DNA from: JAFDZV01 sp966128725
GTDB lineage: Bacteria; Bacteroidota; Ignavibacteria; OLB7
DNA length: 44,468 nucleotides
Assembly (NCBI GenBank): GCA_966128725.1
Contig: CBHYLN010000027.1
Coordinates: 1 to 44,468, forward strand
Direction: 5' to 3'
Below are positions 24,039 through 34,797 of the stretch, in pieces. The position numbers and the translations under genes are program-made. The first letter of the stretch is position 1. The number at the start of each line of letters is the position of its first letter. The notes below the pieces were generated by a model, which saw nothing but the letters and a program-made list of their open reading frames with translations, made no database searches and was not told the DNA's origin.

Positions 24039-27000
24039 TCAGGGCTGGATGGCGTTGGCGTCCACATACAGATTGCGAATCGTCAGCAACGGCAGTTGCG
24101 AGCTGGCGCTGGCCGAAAGGCCCGCGAAGATGGCAACGTCCGTGTTGACCTGCGACGAGGCGTTCAACACCGGCGCATTCAGCGCAAGCCAATCGGCAAC
24201 CACCGCCGCGAACGGCTTCACGAATGCCGGCGGCGCGCCGGCCACCGCTACCGACGGTGTAGGCGGCAACAACGCGATCGGCAGCGTTGTGCGCGGCGAG
24301 TCCTGCAGTTCCGGCATCAACCTGTACGAGAACGATCCGCCCAGCTTGCCCAGTATTTCCTGCCCCACCGCGCCGGAGAGCAGCGAGATGAAGAAGGCGT
24401 TGAGATACTCCTCGAAACGCGCCGGGCCGGGCACCACCGTCCGCAGATTGTACGCGTCGTACTGCAACAGCGGCACAATCGGCTCGGCAAACCCAACCTC
24501 GGGCGTGGCAAACCGGAACGTATCGGTTGTGGGCACACCCGGCACCAGGAACTGATTCCGCGTTACCCGTACGGCCGACCACGCATTCTGGAACCCGAAG
24601 AGATTCAACTGCTCCATTGCCACCGCGCGATCGGGTATCGAAAGCGCCTCATCGTACATCAGGTATGGATCCTGCCCGGATACCGGCGTTCTCACCGCGT
24701 ACTTGTACGAAACCCATGCGCCCGGCGGCGGGTTGGTGGCAACCTCCCATTGATAGGTTTCGGGCTCCACCAGAATGATGGGCGCCGGCAGCACGGTGCC
24801 TGGCGGTGTCAGCGACACCCGGAACACATCCACGCGCGCAACGCCGGCATCGTTGGTCAGCACGATATCGAACACCGTTTCCACCAGCGAGGGCGGCGCG
24901 GCGGCCAGCGCCGGGGCGATCTGCGCGTTGGCCCAGGCCTTGTACGCCGATGCTACGTTGCCGATGATATCCGCGAAGGCCTGCACCGCGTACTGCGCCA
25001 CGGTGATGCTGCCCTTCGTGCTCGACGCGTTAACCGTGCGCAGCGCGGTCTCCAGGTCGGTCGCGATCTGCGGATACGAGAACATGAACTGCGCCAGCGC
25101 ATCGAACAACTGCTTTGTTGGATCGGCCGCCGACGCCTTCAGCGAACCCGGCGCAAGGTTGAATTGCATCCTTGCGCGCACCGCATCCTGGGCACTGCCC
25201 AGATACACGTAGTTGAACCCGTAGTTCCACTTCGCAAGGTCCACCGGCGACGCCGCGGCCGAAGCCAGCACGGGCGCGCCATCCTCGCCAACGTTAACGG
25301 CGGTAGCCGTCTGTGCCGTCACCGTGGGCGGCGTGGGCAACGCGCGCAACACCACAGGCACGTTGGCGGCCCTGGCGATCGGCGAGGTAAACGGACCGGT
25401 GACAAACGTGATCCAGGAGCTCTGCTCGTATCCGGTAATGCCGGGCACGTTGCGGATGTTGAACTCCAGATGCGTCATCTCGTACGCAAGGTCCAGCGAC
25501 ACGAACGTCTGGCTGGTCACGTTCTTCGAGGAGAACAGGAACGCCAGCCTGGTATCGCCATCGCCGCCGCTTGGGGTAAGCGGCACCTTGCCGCTGGTAA
25601 GCGAGTAATTCCGTTCGGCAGCGATCCCGGTGGCGAGATCGACACCGGCGGCCACGGCCTGCGGCTGCCCGAACAACCGTGGCGAGGCCGCAACGCCGGG
25701 CTCGTCCGGCTGGTTGGTTTGCGCGCCGCTCACGGGCACCACCGTCACCGCCGTTACGATGAACGCATTGCTCAAACGATCCAGCAACGCCTGCCGCATC
25801 TTCTCCGATGCCGACTGCATCGAGTTCCTGTCCGTGGCGCTGGTGGCAAGGATCGGCCGCACCGTGCTGGAGATGGCGTCGGCCAGCACGGCCTTGTGTT
25901 CAAGGATCTGCGCCACATAACCATCCTCCTGCGGATCATCGAACAGGAGATTGTCCATGATGAACGCCGGCGACGCAAACGTTGGCGTCAGGAACGTATC
26001 CACGGCGGCCAGAGCGCTGTTGGCCCATACGTTCATGTCCACACCGCTGAACGTCATCGGGCCGGTCTGCCCGTCGGGGTACGGTTTGCCGGTTGCGTAC
26101 TTGTTCAGCACGGCGGTGTCGGTTCGCATCTCGGTGGCAACCGGCATCGGCGCGTAGTAGCTGGGCGTGTTGCCGATCGTGTACGTGATCCCCTTGCCGG
26201 GCTTCAGGCCCATGCGCACGGCCCATACCGACACGCTCGACTCGGTGCGCGGCTGGTCTGGCGCGCCGGCGCCGGCGCCGATACGCATCTGCCAGTCCGG
26301 CGTGACGAACACCTTCTCGGCGGCAGCCGCGAACGCCGATAGATCCTGCGGTGGCGGGGCCGGCTCACCGGCATCGGTCACCGGCGGAAGCGTCCCTTCC
26401 TGGGCAGGATCGTCCATCAGCGGCGGCACCGCCGCGGTGGCCGTGATTGCATCGGTAAGCGCGCGCAACGCCGGATCGGCCAGCAGCGCCTGCCGCCGCA
26501 GCGTAAGGGCAACCTCCAGCTTGATGATGTTCGCGTCCGTCAACGAGCCCATCGCGATCGCCGTGGAAAGCGTCAGCGCTGGCGGCGTTCCGCCCGGCTT
26601 GCAATTGGCACGGTTGTATACGTACTGCGCGCAGGCCTGCACAAATGCCCGAACGCTGGCCTCGTCGGCAGCGGAAAGCGCCTGCTCGCCGGCCGCGAGG
26701 ATACTGTTGCGCAGCGCCATGCTCACCGCATTGCCCGAAAGGCCCGGGATGCCCAGCGTGTCGTAGTTCTGGTGCAACTGATAATAGATCCTCCGGAACG
26801 TCTCCAGGTCGTCCAGCGCCTGCCGCTGCCATGCGGGCACCTCGTCGCCGGGGCCGGGGTTCGCCACACACGGCTTGTCGCCGGCCTGCGGCTCGTAGGC
26901 CCCCGTGTTCAACGTCATCACAAGCTGGAACTGCGGCGCGCCGGCCTGCCCGGCGTACGTGTAGTACATCCGCACATTGGGCCACTTGTCCGGGCCAACA

Positions 27001-30000
27001 AGCGCATCGGTGTAGTCGATCATCGACGGCGGATTGTTCAGCGGACCCGCGTACGCTGGCTGCGGCGCGGTGAACGGCGTCACCGTGCGGTTGCCGAACA
27101 CGTCCACCCAGTTCAGGTTGAACTGCGCGAACGTGCCGATGCCCTTGTATGGATTGGCGGCCTGTGGCGGCACATTGCCCTCGGCAGCCACGGGCGCGGG
27201 GTTCTTCGTGGAGAACACCCCGAAACCCAGCGCCTGCCCGTATTGGAACGGTTCGTTCGCCTGCGCCGCAAGCAGCGCGCGCCGCTGGGCCGGCTGCCTG
27301 AGCGCGCGGGCCTCCGATGGCGCCAACTGCTTGCGCGGCCCGAACGACAGGCCCGGCCTGCTGGCGTTGAAGAACGCGTTGCCGTAGATGCCCGCGGTCA
27401 GCAACTGATACAGCGAGTACAGATAGGCCTCGGCGAACGCGCGCTTCTGCTCCGGCGTCGGATTTGCCGGAAGGTCGGCGGGGTTTCCAAGATCCGCGCG
27501 GGTCAGGTTCACGCCGATGTTGCCCGTACCCAGCGTTGGCAACACGTCGTACTGCAACGAATCGGTTGCGAGCACCGTGGTGGCCGGGAAGATTCCAACA
27601 ACGTTGCGCGCCAGGTCGGCCAGCGCGTCCATCGCAAGCCCGTAGTACGCCGCCATCGACGCGAACGTGGCCCCCGGCCCACCGGCCGCGGCGCTTACGG
27701 CATACGTCACCGGCGGAATGCGGAACACCGAATACAGCGCCACCGGCACACCGGGATTGTATGCCTGGATATCGGCGGCGGTGATAGGCGTTACCGCGCC
27801 AACCGAGAACGCCGCCGCGTACTTGGCAAGCACATTGCCGCCCGTGATATCCGCCGGCGTCACCTGGCGCAACGCCCCGCTGATCGGCACGCGCACGGTT
27901 GGCGCAAGCGCTCTGGTGCTGTTCAGCGCGGCCAGCGAGCCCACGCTTGCGCCATACAGGGCGGAGAGCCCGCCAAGCGTCTCGTTGCCCTTCAGTTGCG
28001 TGGTCGTCGCCGGCAGGCTACGCGATTCCAGCGAGATCACCGAGCGGTTCAGGTCGATCGCATCGGTTGAGAAGAACGAGTTCGTATAGTTCGTCAGCAG
28101 CCCGCCGTCGGCCGGCTCCATCGCGCGCGCATGCGCGATCACCAGCGTAAGCGTGGCAACACCGCTGGTATCGAACAGATCATCCGGCAGGCCCGCATCG
28201 GCGCCAACGGTTTCGTAGTACAGATAATATCCGCCTGACCGAACCGTGCTCAGCTCCCACATCAACTTGATGAACTCGCCGGGCGTGTTGGCGATACCTC
28301 GCGGCGGCGTGCCCGCCATCACGGCGTTGGCCAGCAGCAACTGCGGCGGATTGGTCTCGGTGGAAAGATTCGTCTGCGTGATAAAGCTCAGGAACTCCGG
28401 CGCCGCACGGCCTACCAGGCCCGTGGGCGCGGCAGGGTTATCCGGATACAGGATGAACAGCCCGGAGACGATTCCTTCGCCAAGCGTGTCCATCGCCGTC
28501 AGCATGCGCTGCAGAAGGATGGCGTCCTGCGGACCGGGGCCGATCAGCTCGTAGTTGTACGGTGCCAGCGGCCGTGCCGGCGTGCCGGCGTTGCCGGAGT
28601 CCGGCGGCACAACGTTGTTGGCGAACGGATTCTGCGGCGCGGTGTCGGCCGTCTGCGCAAGACGCTTCACCTGGAAGTCCACCCGCGTGGAGAACGCAAA
28701 GCGCTCGATCGGCGCAAACGTTGTCTCGCGCGCGGCGGGGTCCGTTGTCCCAACCTGCGGCTGAAGCACCGGCAGATACTGCCGGGATGCCTTTACATCG
28801 AACCCGCCCGCGGTAAGCGCGGCCTGCCGTACCTCGGCCTCGCGCAACAGCGACTCCGGCAGCCCCCACAGCACCGGCTGCGGCTGCGCGCCCTGCGACG
28901 CCTCCGTGGCAGCAACCTCGGCAAGCGCTATCGGCGCCGTGATCGCCGCCAGCTCCGACTGGCCCGAGGTGGACCACAGCGACGCATTGCGCACCGCCGT
29001 GCGCTTCGGCTGCACGCTTACGTCGGGCTGAATCTCCAGGCCCGGCTTCGGGTTGTAGCCCACCGTGCGCGCGTAGTCAAGCACCACCTTCAGTTCGCCA
29101 GCCTGCTTGGAGAGATCAACCGGAAGCTTCGTGGTGCCAGCCGAGCCATCAAACCGCACCCACGACAACGAGGAATCCTTCAGCAGCGATATGGCATACG
29201 TCGGCGTTGCGGTGAACTCCGGCGTCGGGAACTGCTGCCCCGTCAACTGGTACAGGCCGTAATCCGGCTGGCCGGCCGGATACAGGAACGCGCTCGACAG
29301 ACCCAGGCCCTGCACGTTCGGAAGCCGTACGCCGTGCAGCGGGTAACGTGCCGCCATGCCGGCGGTCTGCGCAATCTGGTCGGTGCGCACGATCACATCC
29401 CACCGATCCGAAACGTAGAGCGACGTGAGATCCGCAACCGGAATCGTGGGCGAGGCCGTCGCGTCGAACAGGTCCGTCACCGTCTGGTTGGCCGGCACAT
29501 CAACAAGCGCATCAAGCGTCATGGCAAACGCCGTGGTGATCGATTGCAGCGTGTCGCCGGCGGCCGTTGTGTACGCGATGGCGGGGATCGTGATCGTCAC
29601 CGAGGGGACAATCAGCTCCGGCATCGTGTACAGACTCTTCTGCTTGGCAAGCTCGTCCAGCGTAAGGCCAACCGCGGCCGCGATCGAGGAGAACGAGTCG
29701 CCCGGCACGGTGGTGTACGTATCGGTACGGCCGTTGATATCCAGCACCAATTTCACATCCACGGCCACCATCGTGCTGAACACGCCGTTGGCGATAATCA
29801 CGTTGGCCGGCGTGGTAACCCAGCGCTTGTTCTCGGCCGCGGGATCGCTGAACCGATCGGCGATCTTCTGCAGCGTATCGCCGCGCTGGATGGTGTAGGA
29901 AAGCCCCTGAAGGCTCAGCGCCTTCTTCGGACTGAGCGGCGTGGCAAGGTTCGGCGTTGCGATATCCTGCACAATCATGTGCTCGTTGCCGTCAACGTCC

Positions 30001-33000
30001 TCGTTGCCGCGCTGCCGCAGCCATGCCAGGATGGACTGCAACGAGTCGCCCGGCTGCAGGCGATAGGCGTAATCGTCGAGCGCGTCGATCGAGGCCTGCA
30101 CAAGCTGGCGCGCCACCAGCAGGAAGTAATCCTCGAACATGAACCGCGCCATCGCGATCGGCGCGTCGATCGAGGCCTCCGGAGCCCGCCGGCCGCCCTG
30201 CTCCTCATTAACACGCGCGGCCAGCTCGGCGAAAATGACGCTGATCGCGGCGCGATAGGAATCGGTGATCGTGGTGTACTGCCCCAGCTCGATGGTCACC
30301 GGGTCGCCGCTTCCGCCCTTGGGATCGGGCACCACCAACGAGAAGCCCGTGAACGCAGGGAAAATCGTGGCGCCACCCTTCAACGCCTCGGCGTTCGGAA
30401 CAACGTCGATCGTGAAGTTGGTCTCCAGGAACTTCATGATGTCCTCGTAGCTGATCGGCGGCGTCGAAGTGTTCGCAAGCGCGTCCAGGATCTCCTGCAA
30501 CTGAATCTTGGTGACGGGCGTGGAGTCAAGCGCGCCGGCGGCCATCGTGTCGGCATCGGGGTTCAACAGCGCATCGATAACCCACGGCAGCAGCGCCTTG
30601 CACATGGTCTGGAACGACGACTCCGCCACGTTGCCCGTGCCGCCGGCCGTTGGCGCGTCCATCGCCAGCAGGAACACAAAGGCGCCCTGCTGGCTTGCAA
30701 GCTGCGTGCTGTTCACATCGGGCGTAAGCACCGTGAACTGCGCCGCCGGGGAAAGCGTCAGCTTCGGCAGAACATCGGCGGCCGCCACCGCGTTCGCGCC
30801 GGGCATGGCCATGGGCTTGAAACGCAGGCGTTGCGCGGCCATCAGGCCCATGCGCCTGCGCACCGATGCCGGCGGCAATGCCCGGGTGCGCCGATCGCGC
30901 AGCGTAAGGCCCGATGTGGAATCCCACGGCGCGATCTCGTTGCGGCCGATATCCAACTGCGCGGTGAGCGTGATCGCGAACGAGAAGCTGATCGAAATGG
31001 AGAACAGACCCAGATTGATCTTCAGCGACACCTTTACCGACACGTGCGCCGACAGCGACAGCGGGATCTTCCGGAACGATTCGTACATCACCTGCGCCAC
31101 GATCTGCACCAGCAGCTCAACATCGGCCTTGATGATGGCGAAGTCGACCGAACCGTACAGCTTGCCGATGATGCCGAACGACCCCTTCAGCTTGAAGTAG
31201 TAGTTGCCCTGCACCTCGGTTGTGTTCTTCGGCGCGTTGGCGATCTGGTACGGATGCCATGCGGCGATGGTGCCCTCGATGATGCCGAAGAACGTGATGC
31301 TGAAGCCCGCCTTCAACGGCCCCTTCTCGAAGTAATAACCCACGCCCACCTGGATGCCCAGGCCAAAGACGATAACCGGATCGAACGTGCCCTTGGTGGT
31401 CGCCGGCAACCCCGTTGCGGTGGCGTTGCTGAGCTTGCCGAAGTAGAAGCCGGCCGAGCCCAGCACCGGCACGCCGTACACGATGGCGATCACCGTGAAC
31501 GACCGCGTGAAATCCAGGTTGTAGGGGAACCCGAAGTCGAAGAAGAAATCGCCGTTGGTGTATATCTGGATCCGGAAGCTGGGCAGGATCACCGTCACGG
31601 CGCCGAAGTTCAGATTGCGCAGTATGCTGGGGAACGAGAAATCGAGCTGATAGAGCCCGATGTCGTCGGTGATCTTCTTGTACAGAATGTCGATCACCAG
31701 CCCCGCCAGCACCTTCGCCTTCTCACCGTTGAACATCAGGCGCAGGCCGTACAGGTTGGGATCGTTGAACACCACCATCGCGCGGAAGGTGTACACCGGC
31801 CCAACCTTCAGCAGACCGAAATCCGCCGCCACCAGCCAGTTGACCGCCGGGTTGTAGTAGGGCTGGCCGTTCTCGGTGCTGGTGGGATTCACCGGGTTGG
31901 TTTTGCCGCTCGTCGCGGGCACGCCCTCCATCGCCTTGATCACCGCCTGGGTGCTGTCGAACGTGGGCGAGCCCACGATGCCCACACGCTGCCCCAACGC
32001 AAGCAGGTTCAGCTCGAACAACTGCGTGCCCTGGCCCGGCACCGGCGGCATGTCCTGCACGTCCTGCCCGCCGCTCTTCGGGTTGAACAGCGGCGTGTCC
32101 TGCAATCCCGGTATCACGGTGCTGCCGTCGATCGCGATGGTGACCTTGCCCTCAACCAACTGGAACTTCAGCCCGTTGATCTTCATGAAGCCGAAATCGA
32201 TCGGCGCCGGCAACGAGTAGCTGGCCGTTACGCGGTTGGCGACGTTGGGCTTCATGTCGTAGGTGACCTTCAGGCCATCCAGCGAGATCCTGTTCAGCAG
32301 ATCCCACGGCGAGGGCAGCACGAAGTACGGATCGCCAACCAGGCGCATCAACGATTGGATCAATCCGCCAACGGTCCAACCGTTCAGCGAGAACGTCACG
32401 GTCTGCTTGGTAAGATCGAACGTGGAGCGGATGCCCTCCCATTCGATCCACAACACCGAGCTCGCCGCAAGCGGGCCCGCCGCGCCAAGCTGAGCCGGCG
32501 TGGTGCCCAGGTCGCGCGCGTCCTGCTCGGCCGGACCGAAACGATAGCCAACCTTCAGCTCCAGCGTCACGTTGATGCTGCCGTAGGTGAACACCGTAAT
32601 CACCGTGCCGATCACCGAGCCGGAGAACTCCTGGCCCGGCTTGTTGCCGTCGTAGGCAAGCCCGATCTCCGCCTTGGTGCGAATCGGGAAGCCCGGGATG
32701 CCGTTGTATTCCCACGCCACCGAGCCGGCCACCTTGTACGTGGGCTTCATCGGCCCGCCGGCCAGCACCAGGCCGTCGGCGGTTACCTGCGCCGGGGCCT
32801 GCGTGCCCACAACGGGAATCGTGGCGTCCACGCTGAACGTCTCAACCGTCAGCGTGCCGGGCAGGAAGCTGGGGAACTCGTACGCGCCGCCGAGCATCTT
32901 GAAGAACTGCGCAACCAGGTCGTTCAGGTTCAGCGGTTGCGCAAGCGATGTCTGCAGGCGCCAGATCTTGGTGGCGCCGGTACCATCGTAGTTCACAAGC

Positions 33001-34682
33001 GTGTTCACCATAACCGGCCCAACGCCGATCACGCCCTGGATGCTGCCCGCGTAGGCGGTGGTGCCCTTCGTGCCCGGCTTTGGCTGCGTTGGCGTTGTGG
33101 CCGTCAGCTTGAACGTCATGCCCTGGAACTGGATCAATGGCTGGCCGCCGAACGTGATGAAGTCGAGCGTGGCGTCGAACGTGAACCCGAACGAATACGT
33201 CTTGGCGCTGGGGTTCAACGAAAGCAGCACATCGGAGAACGTTATCGATACGCCGTCCGGCATGCCGATCGCGCCCATCGTCAGCTTGCGAAGCAGATCG
33301 TCCATCGACACACAGCCGGTGAAGCCGGCCTCGATGTTGAAGTCCTGATCGATGGACACCAGGAACTCGCCGCCGGGCGTCTTGCAGTCCGGTTGCTTGA
33401 ACACATCCGGGAACAGGATGAACGTGGAGGTGAACGTCACCAGATTCTTCATCGCCGCACGGTCCAGCGGGTTCAGCAACGTCCACGACATCGCAATCGA
33501 CGTCAACTGGAACACGGCCCCGTTGGTCGGGTCGCCGATCAACGTAATCGGCTGGCCGGCCGCGCTGGCAAGCGACACGCCCACCGAACTCAGGCCCGGC
33601 TGGGGCAGCAGCGGGCCGCTCATCGAAAGCCCCTCCAGCCCGATCGTCGTCAGGAACTCCTGAAGCACCGGCGGCACATATCGGAAGTACGAGTTGCCGT
33701 TCATCAACGCGCTTGCCACGGTCATCGGCGTAAGGCGCACCTCGCTTTCGGGGTCGACGTTGATGGTGAAGCCATACTGCCGGCCGCTTTGCAGCAGCGT
33801 GGATTGCAGTTGAAGCGTCAGGGTCTTCTGCGCGTCCAGCGAATCGGCGGGCACGTCGAGCGCGATGTCGAACTTGGCGCCGAAGTACAGCTCCGGGGTC
33901 TGGAATGTCTCCGCCTCATCGCCAACCTCGGCGAACTCCGGCGTATCAACCACGGTCTGGACACGCACCCCGATGTAGGGCGCGTACGCCTTCAGGAAGT
34001 ACACCTCGATCGCCGAATTGCTGATCGGCGCGCGAAGGTCCATGTCGGGATACAGGACGGTCTCGTTGTTGGCCTTGTTGAGCGCAACCGGCCCGAACAA
34101 CGGCAACGGCGAGGACACCACGCCAAGCCCCTGAACCAGCTTGAAGATCGGCTGGAACTGCGCCGGCACACTGAACGACGAGGTAAAGTTCTGTCCCGGC
34201 TCCAACGTAATCGTGGTGCCGTTCCATCCATATGCCGTCTTCACCGTCGAGAATACAAACGTCGGCTGCGTGTAGTTGATGATGGTGAACGGCCAGCCCG
34301 CCATCCATGTGAAGAACGATTGGAAGGTCCAGGCCGACGGCATGCCGGCTTCGATCTGCACCTGCAACACCTGCGCCGGCAGCGAGAATGTCATCTTCAC
34401 CGAGGTCTGCCCGTTCGTGGTCCCCACGAAGTCCTGCACAAGCGTTGCGCTGGTCACCGTGAAACGCCCGGCGCTGATCGGGCCAACGTTCGCGGGTTGG
34501 AAGGCGACCTGCAGGCCCGCGGCGCTGTCAGGCAGGCGGAACGCGGCTTTCAGCATCGCATCGAACCCCGGCGGAGGCGTTGGGCCGTTGTTCTGTATGA
34601 ACAATGCGTTCAACGTTACCGGACCGTTTGCGGCGGCTGCACGCAGCGCGTCGGCGAATTGTTGTAGAGGATCGTTTGCCAT
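24039..34682 (-). CDS. Giant 3547-residue beta-rich protein with LysM-like repeats
   Basis: One uninterrupted frame from an ATG with AGGAAG 4 nt upstream (34687-34692). There is no signal peptide, lipobox or sorting tail. Residues 1-1260 are strand-rich, built of repeated amphipathic blocks (for example TAYAGSIQGVIGVGPVMVNT; YNLDFTRSFTVIAIVYGVPV; LKAGFSITFFGIIEGTIAAW). Residues 1300-1520 are more helical. A LysM-like block follows: RLQPGDSLQSILAWL (about 1540), YTIQRGDTLQKIADRF (1597), TVPGDSFSSIAAAVGLTLDE (1660), TAAGDTLQSITTAFAMTLDA (1703). Weaker copies lie near 2238 and 2331. LysM folds bind peptidoglycan or chitin and also occur in contractile-injection baseplate proteins. The last 1200 residues are unrecognised. 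The first part may belong to the loosely defined DUF6603-type giant proteins, which I cannot confirm. It is the last gene of the operon. Confidence 0.8.
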   Translation of the reverse strand: MANDPLQQFADALRAAAANGPVTLNALFIQNNGPTPPPGFDAMLKAAFRLPDSAAGLQVAFQPANVGPISAGRFTVTSATLVQDFVGTTNGQTSVKMTFSLPAQVLQVQIEAGMPSAWTFQSFFTWMAGWPFTIINYTQPTFVFSTVKTAYGWNGTTITLEPGQNFTSSFSVPAQFQPIFKLVQGLGVVSSPLPLFGPVALNKANNETVLYPDMDLRAPISNSAIEVYFLKAYAPYIGVRVQTVVDTPEFAEVGDEAETFQTPELYFGAKFDIALDVPADSLDAQKTLTLQLQSTLLQSGRQYGFTINVDPESEVRLTPMTVASALMNGNSYFRYVPPVLQEFLTTIGLEGLSMSGPLLPQPGLSSVGVSLASAAGQPITLIGDPTNGAVFQLTSIAMSWTLLNPLDRAAMKNLVTFTSTFILFPDVFKQPDCKTPGGEFLVSIDQDFNIEAGFTGCVSMDDLLRKLTMGAIGMPDGVSITFSDVLLSLNPSAKTYSFGFTFDATLDFITFGGQPLIQFQGMTFKLTATTPTQPKPGTKGTTAYAGSIQGVIGVGPVMVNTLVNYDGTGATKIWRLQTSLAQPLNLNDLVAQFFKMLGGAYEFPSFLPGTLTVETFSVDATIPVVGTQAPAQVTADGLVLAGGPMKPTYKVAGSVAWEYNGIPGFPIRTKAEIGLAYDGNKPGQEFSGSVIGTVITVFTYGSINVTLELKVGYRFGPAEQDARDLGTTPAQLGAAGPLAASSVLWIEWEGIRSTFDLTKQTVTFSLNGWTVGGLIQSLMRLVGDPYFVLPSPWDLLNRISLDGLKVTYDMKPNVANRVTASYSLPAPIDFGFMKINGLKFQLVEGKVTIAIDGSTVIPGLQDTPLFNPKSGGQDVQDMPPVPGQGTQLFELNLLALGQRVGIVGSPTFDSTQAVIKAMEGVPATSGKTNPVNPTSTENGQPYYNPAVNWLVAADFGLLKVGPVYTFRAMVVFNDPNLYGLRLMFNGEKAKVLAGLVIDILYKKITDDIGLYQLDFSFPSILRNLNFGAVTVILPSFRIQIYTNGDFFFDFGFPYNLDFTRSFTVIAIVYGVPVLGSAGFYFGKLSNATATGLPATTKGTFDPVIVFGLGIQVGVGYYFEKGPLKAGFSITFFGIIEGTIAAWHPYQIANAPKNTTEVQGNYYFKLKGSFGIIGKLYGSVDFAIIKADVELLVQIVAQVMYESFRKIPLSLSAHVSVKVSLKINLGLFSISISFSFAITLTAQLDIGRNEIAPWDSTSGLTLRDRRTRALPPASVRRRMGLMAAQRLRFKPMAMPGANAVAAADVLPKLTLSPAAQFTVLTPDVNSTQLASQQGAFVFLLAMDAPTAGGTGNVAESSFQTMCKALLPWVIDALLNPDADTMAAGALDSTPVTKIQLQEILDALANTSTPPISYEDIMKFLETNFTIDVVPNAEALKGGATIFPAFTGFSLVVPDPKGGSGDPVTIELGQYTTITDSYRAAISVIFAELAARVNEEQGGRRAPEASIDAPIAMARFMFEDYFLLVARQLVQASIDALDDYAYRLQPGDSLQSILAWLRQRGNEDVDGNEHMIVQDIATPNLATPLSPKKALSLQGLSYTIQRGDTLQKIADRFSDPAAENKRWVTTPANVIIANGVFSTMVAVDVKLVLDINGRTDTYTTVPGDSFSSIAAAVGLTLDELAKQKSLYTMPELIVPSVTITIPAIAYTTAAGDTLQSITTAFAMTLDALVDVPANQTVTDLFDATASPTIPVADLTSLYVSDRWDVIVRTDQIAQTAGMAARYPLHGVRLPNVQGLGLSSAFLYPAGQPDYGLYQLTGQQFPTPEFTATPTYAISLLKDSSLSWVRFDGSAGTTKLPVDLSKQAGELKVVLDYARTVGYNPKPGLEIQPDVSVQPKRTAVRNASLWSTSGQSELAAITAPIALAEVAATEASQGAQPQPVLWGLPESLLREAEVRQAALTAGGFDVKASRQYLPVLQPQVGTTDPAARETTFAPIERFAFSTRVDFQVKRLAQTADTAPQNPFANNVVPPDSGNAGTPARPLAPYNYELIGPGPQDAILLQRMLTAMDTLGEGIVSGLFILYPDNPAAPTGLVGRAAPEFLSFITQTNLSTETNPPQLLLANAVMAGTPPRGIANTPGEFIKLMWELSTVRSGGYYLYYETVGADAGLPDDLFDTSGVATLTLVIAHARAMEPADGGLLTNYTNSFFSTDAIDLNRSVISLESRSLPATTTQLKGNETLGGLSALYGASVGSLAALNSTRALAPTVRVPISGALRQVTPADITGGNVLAKYAAAFSVGAVTPITAADIQAYNPGVPVALYSVFRIPPVTYAVSAAAGGPGATFASMAAYYGLAMDALADLARNVVGIFPATTVLATDSLQYDVLPTLGTGNIGVNLTRADLGNPADLPANPTPEQKRAFAEAYLYSLYQLLTAGIYGNAFFNASRPGLSFGPRKQLAPSEARALRQPAQRRALLAAQANEPFQYGQALGFGVFSTKNPAPVAAEGNVPPQAANPYKGIGTFAQFNLNWVDVFGNRTVTPFTAPQPAYAGPLNNPPSMIDYTDALVGPDKWPNVRMYYTYAGQAGAPQFQLVMTLNTGAYEPQAGDKPCVANPGPGDEVPAWQRQALDDLETFRRIYYQLHQNYDTLGIPGLSGNAVSMALRNSILAAGEQALSAADEASVRAFVQACAQYVYNRANCKPGGTPPALTLSTAIAMGSLTDANIIKLEVALTLRRQALLADPALRALTDAITATAAVPPLMDDPAQEGTLPPVTDAGEPAPPPQDLSAFAAAAEKVFVTPDWQMRIGAGAGAPDQPRTESSVSVWAVRMGLKPGKGITYTIGNTPSYYAPMPVATEMRTDTAVLNKYATGKPYPDGQTGPMTFSGVDMNVWANSALAAVDTFLTPTFASPAFIMDNLLFDDPQEDGYVAQILEHKAVLADAISSTVRPILATSATDRNSMQSASEKMRQALLDRLSNAFIVTAVTVVPVSGAQTNQPDEPGVAASPRLFGQPQAVAAGVDLATGIAAERNYSLTSGKVPLTPSGGDGDTRLAFLFSSKNVTSQTFVSLDLAYEMTHLEFNIRNVPGITGYEQSSWITFVTGPFTSPIARAANVPVVLRALPTPPTVTAQTATAVNVGEDGAPVLASAAASPVDLAKWNYGFNYVYLGSAQDAVRARMQFNLAPGSLKASAADPTKQLFDALAQFMFSYPQIATDLETALRTVNASSTKGSITVAQYAVQAFADIIGNVASAYKAWANAQIAPALAAAPPSLVETVFDIVLTNDAGVARVDVFRVSLTPPGTVLPAPIILVEPETYQWEVATNPPPGAWVSYKYAVRTPVSGQDPYLMYDEALSIPDRAVAMEQLNLFGFQNAWSAVRVTRNQFLVPGVPTTDTFRFATPEVGFAEPIVPLLQYDAYNLRTVVPGPARFEEYLNAFFISLLSGAVGQEILGKLGGSFSYRLMPELQDSPRTTLPIALLPPTPSVAVAGAPPAFVKPFAAVVADWLALNAPVLNASSQVNTDVAIFAGLSASASSQLPLLTIRNLYVDANAIQP

Positions 34683-34797
34683 GACGGCTTCCTGCCTGTA
34701 TGAAATTGCTCGTCGCTAGTGGTTGGTTGTCAGTTGAATAACAAACCACCAACTACCGACCCCTGACTGTTGACCACTGCGGACCATTGCCCACCCC

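Noticed and set aside
26269..26281. Repeated GGCGCC palindromes as sites or repeats
   Set aside because: They occur throughout as parts of Gly-Ala codons in a GC-rich genome.
23607..26342. 911-codon plus-strand frame
   Set aside because: It crosses a GT9 gene end, an intergenic hairpin and the giant gene on the other strand; composition is that of a shadow frame.
29334..34667. 1777-codon open frame on the plus strand
   Set aside because: It runs antisense to the giant gene in a GC-rich region and its translation is a low-complexity Arg/His/Gly mix typical of a shadow frame. The minus-strand product has coherent repeats and LysM motifs.
34690..34797. A/C-rich near-repeats (ACCAAC, ACTGAC type) before the giant gene as a CRISPR-like or regulatory array
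   Set aside because: Units are short, irregular and without spacers; such leader tracts are common in this kind of genome. Pairing within it is imperfect.
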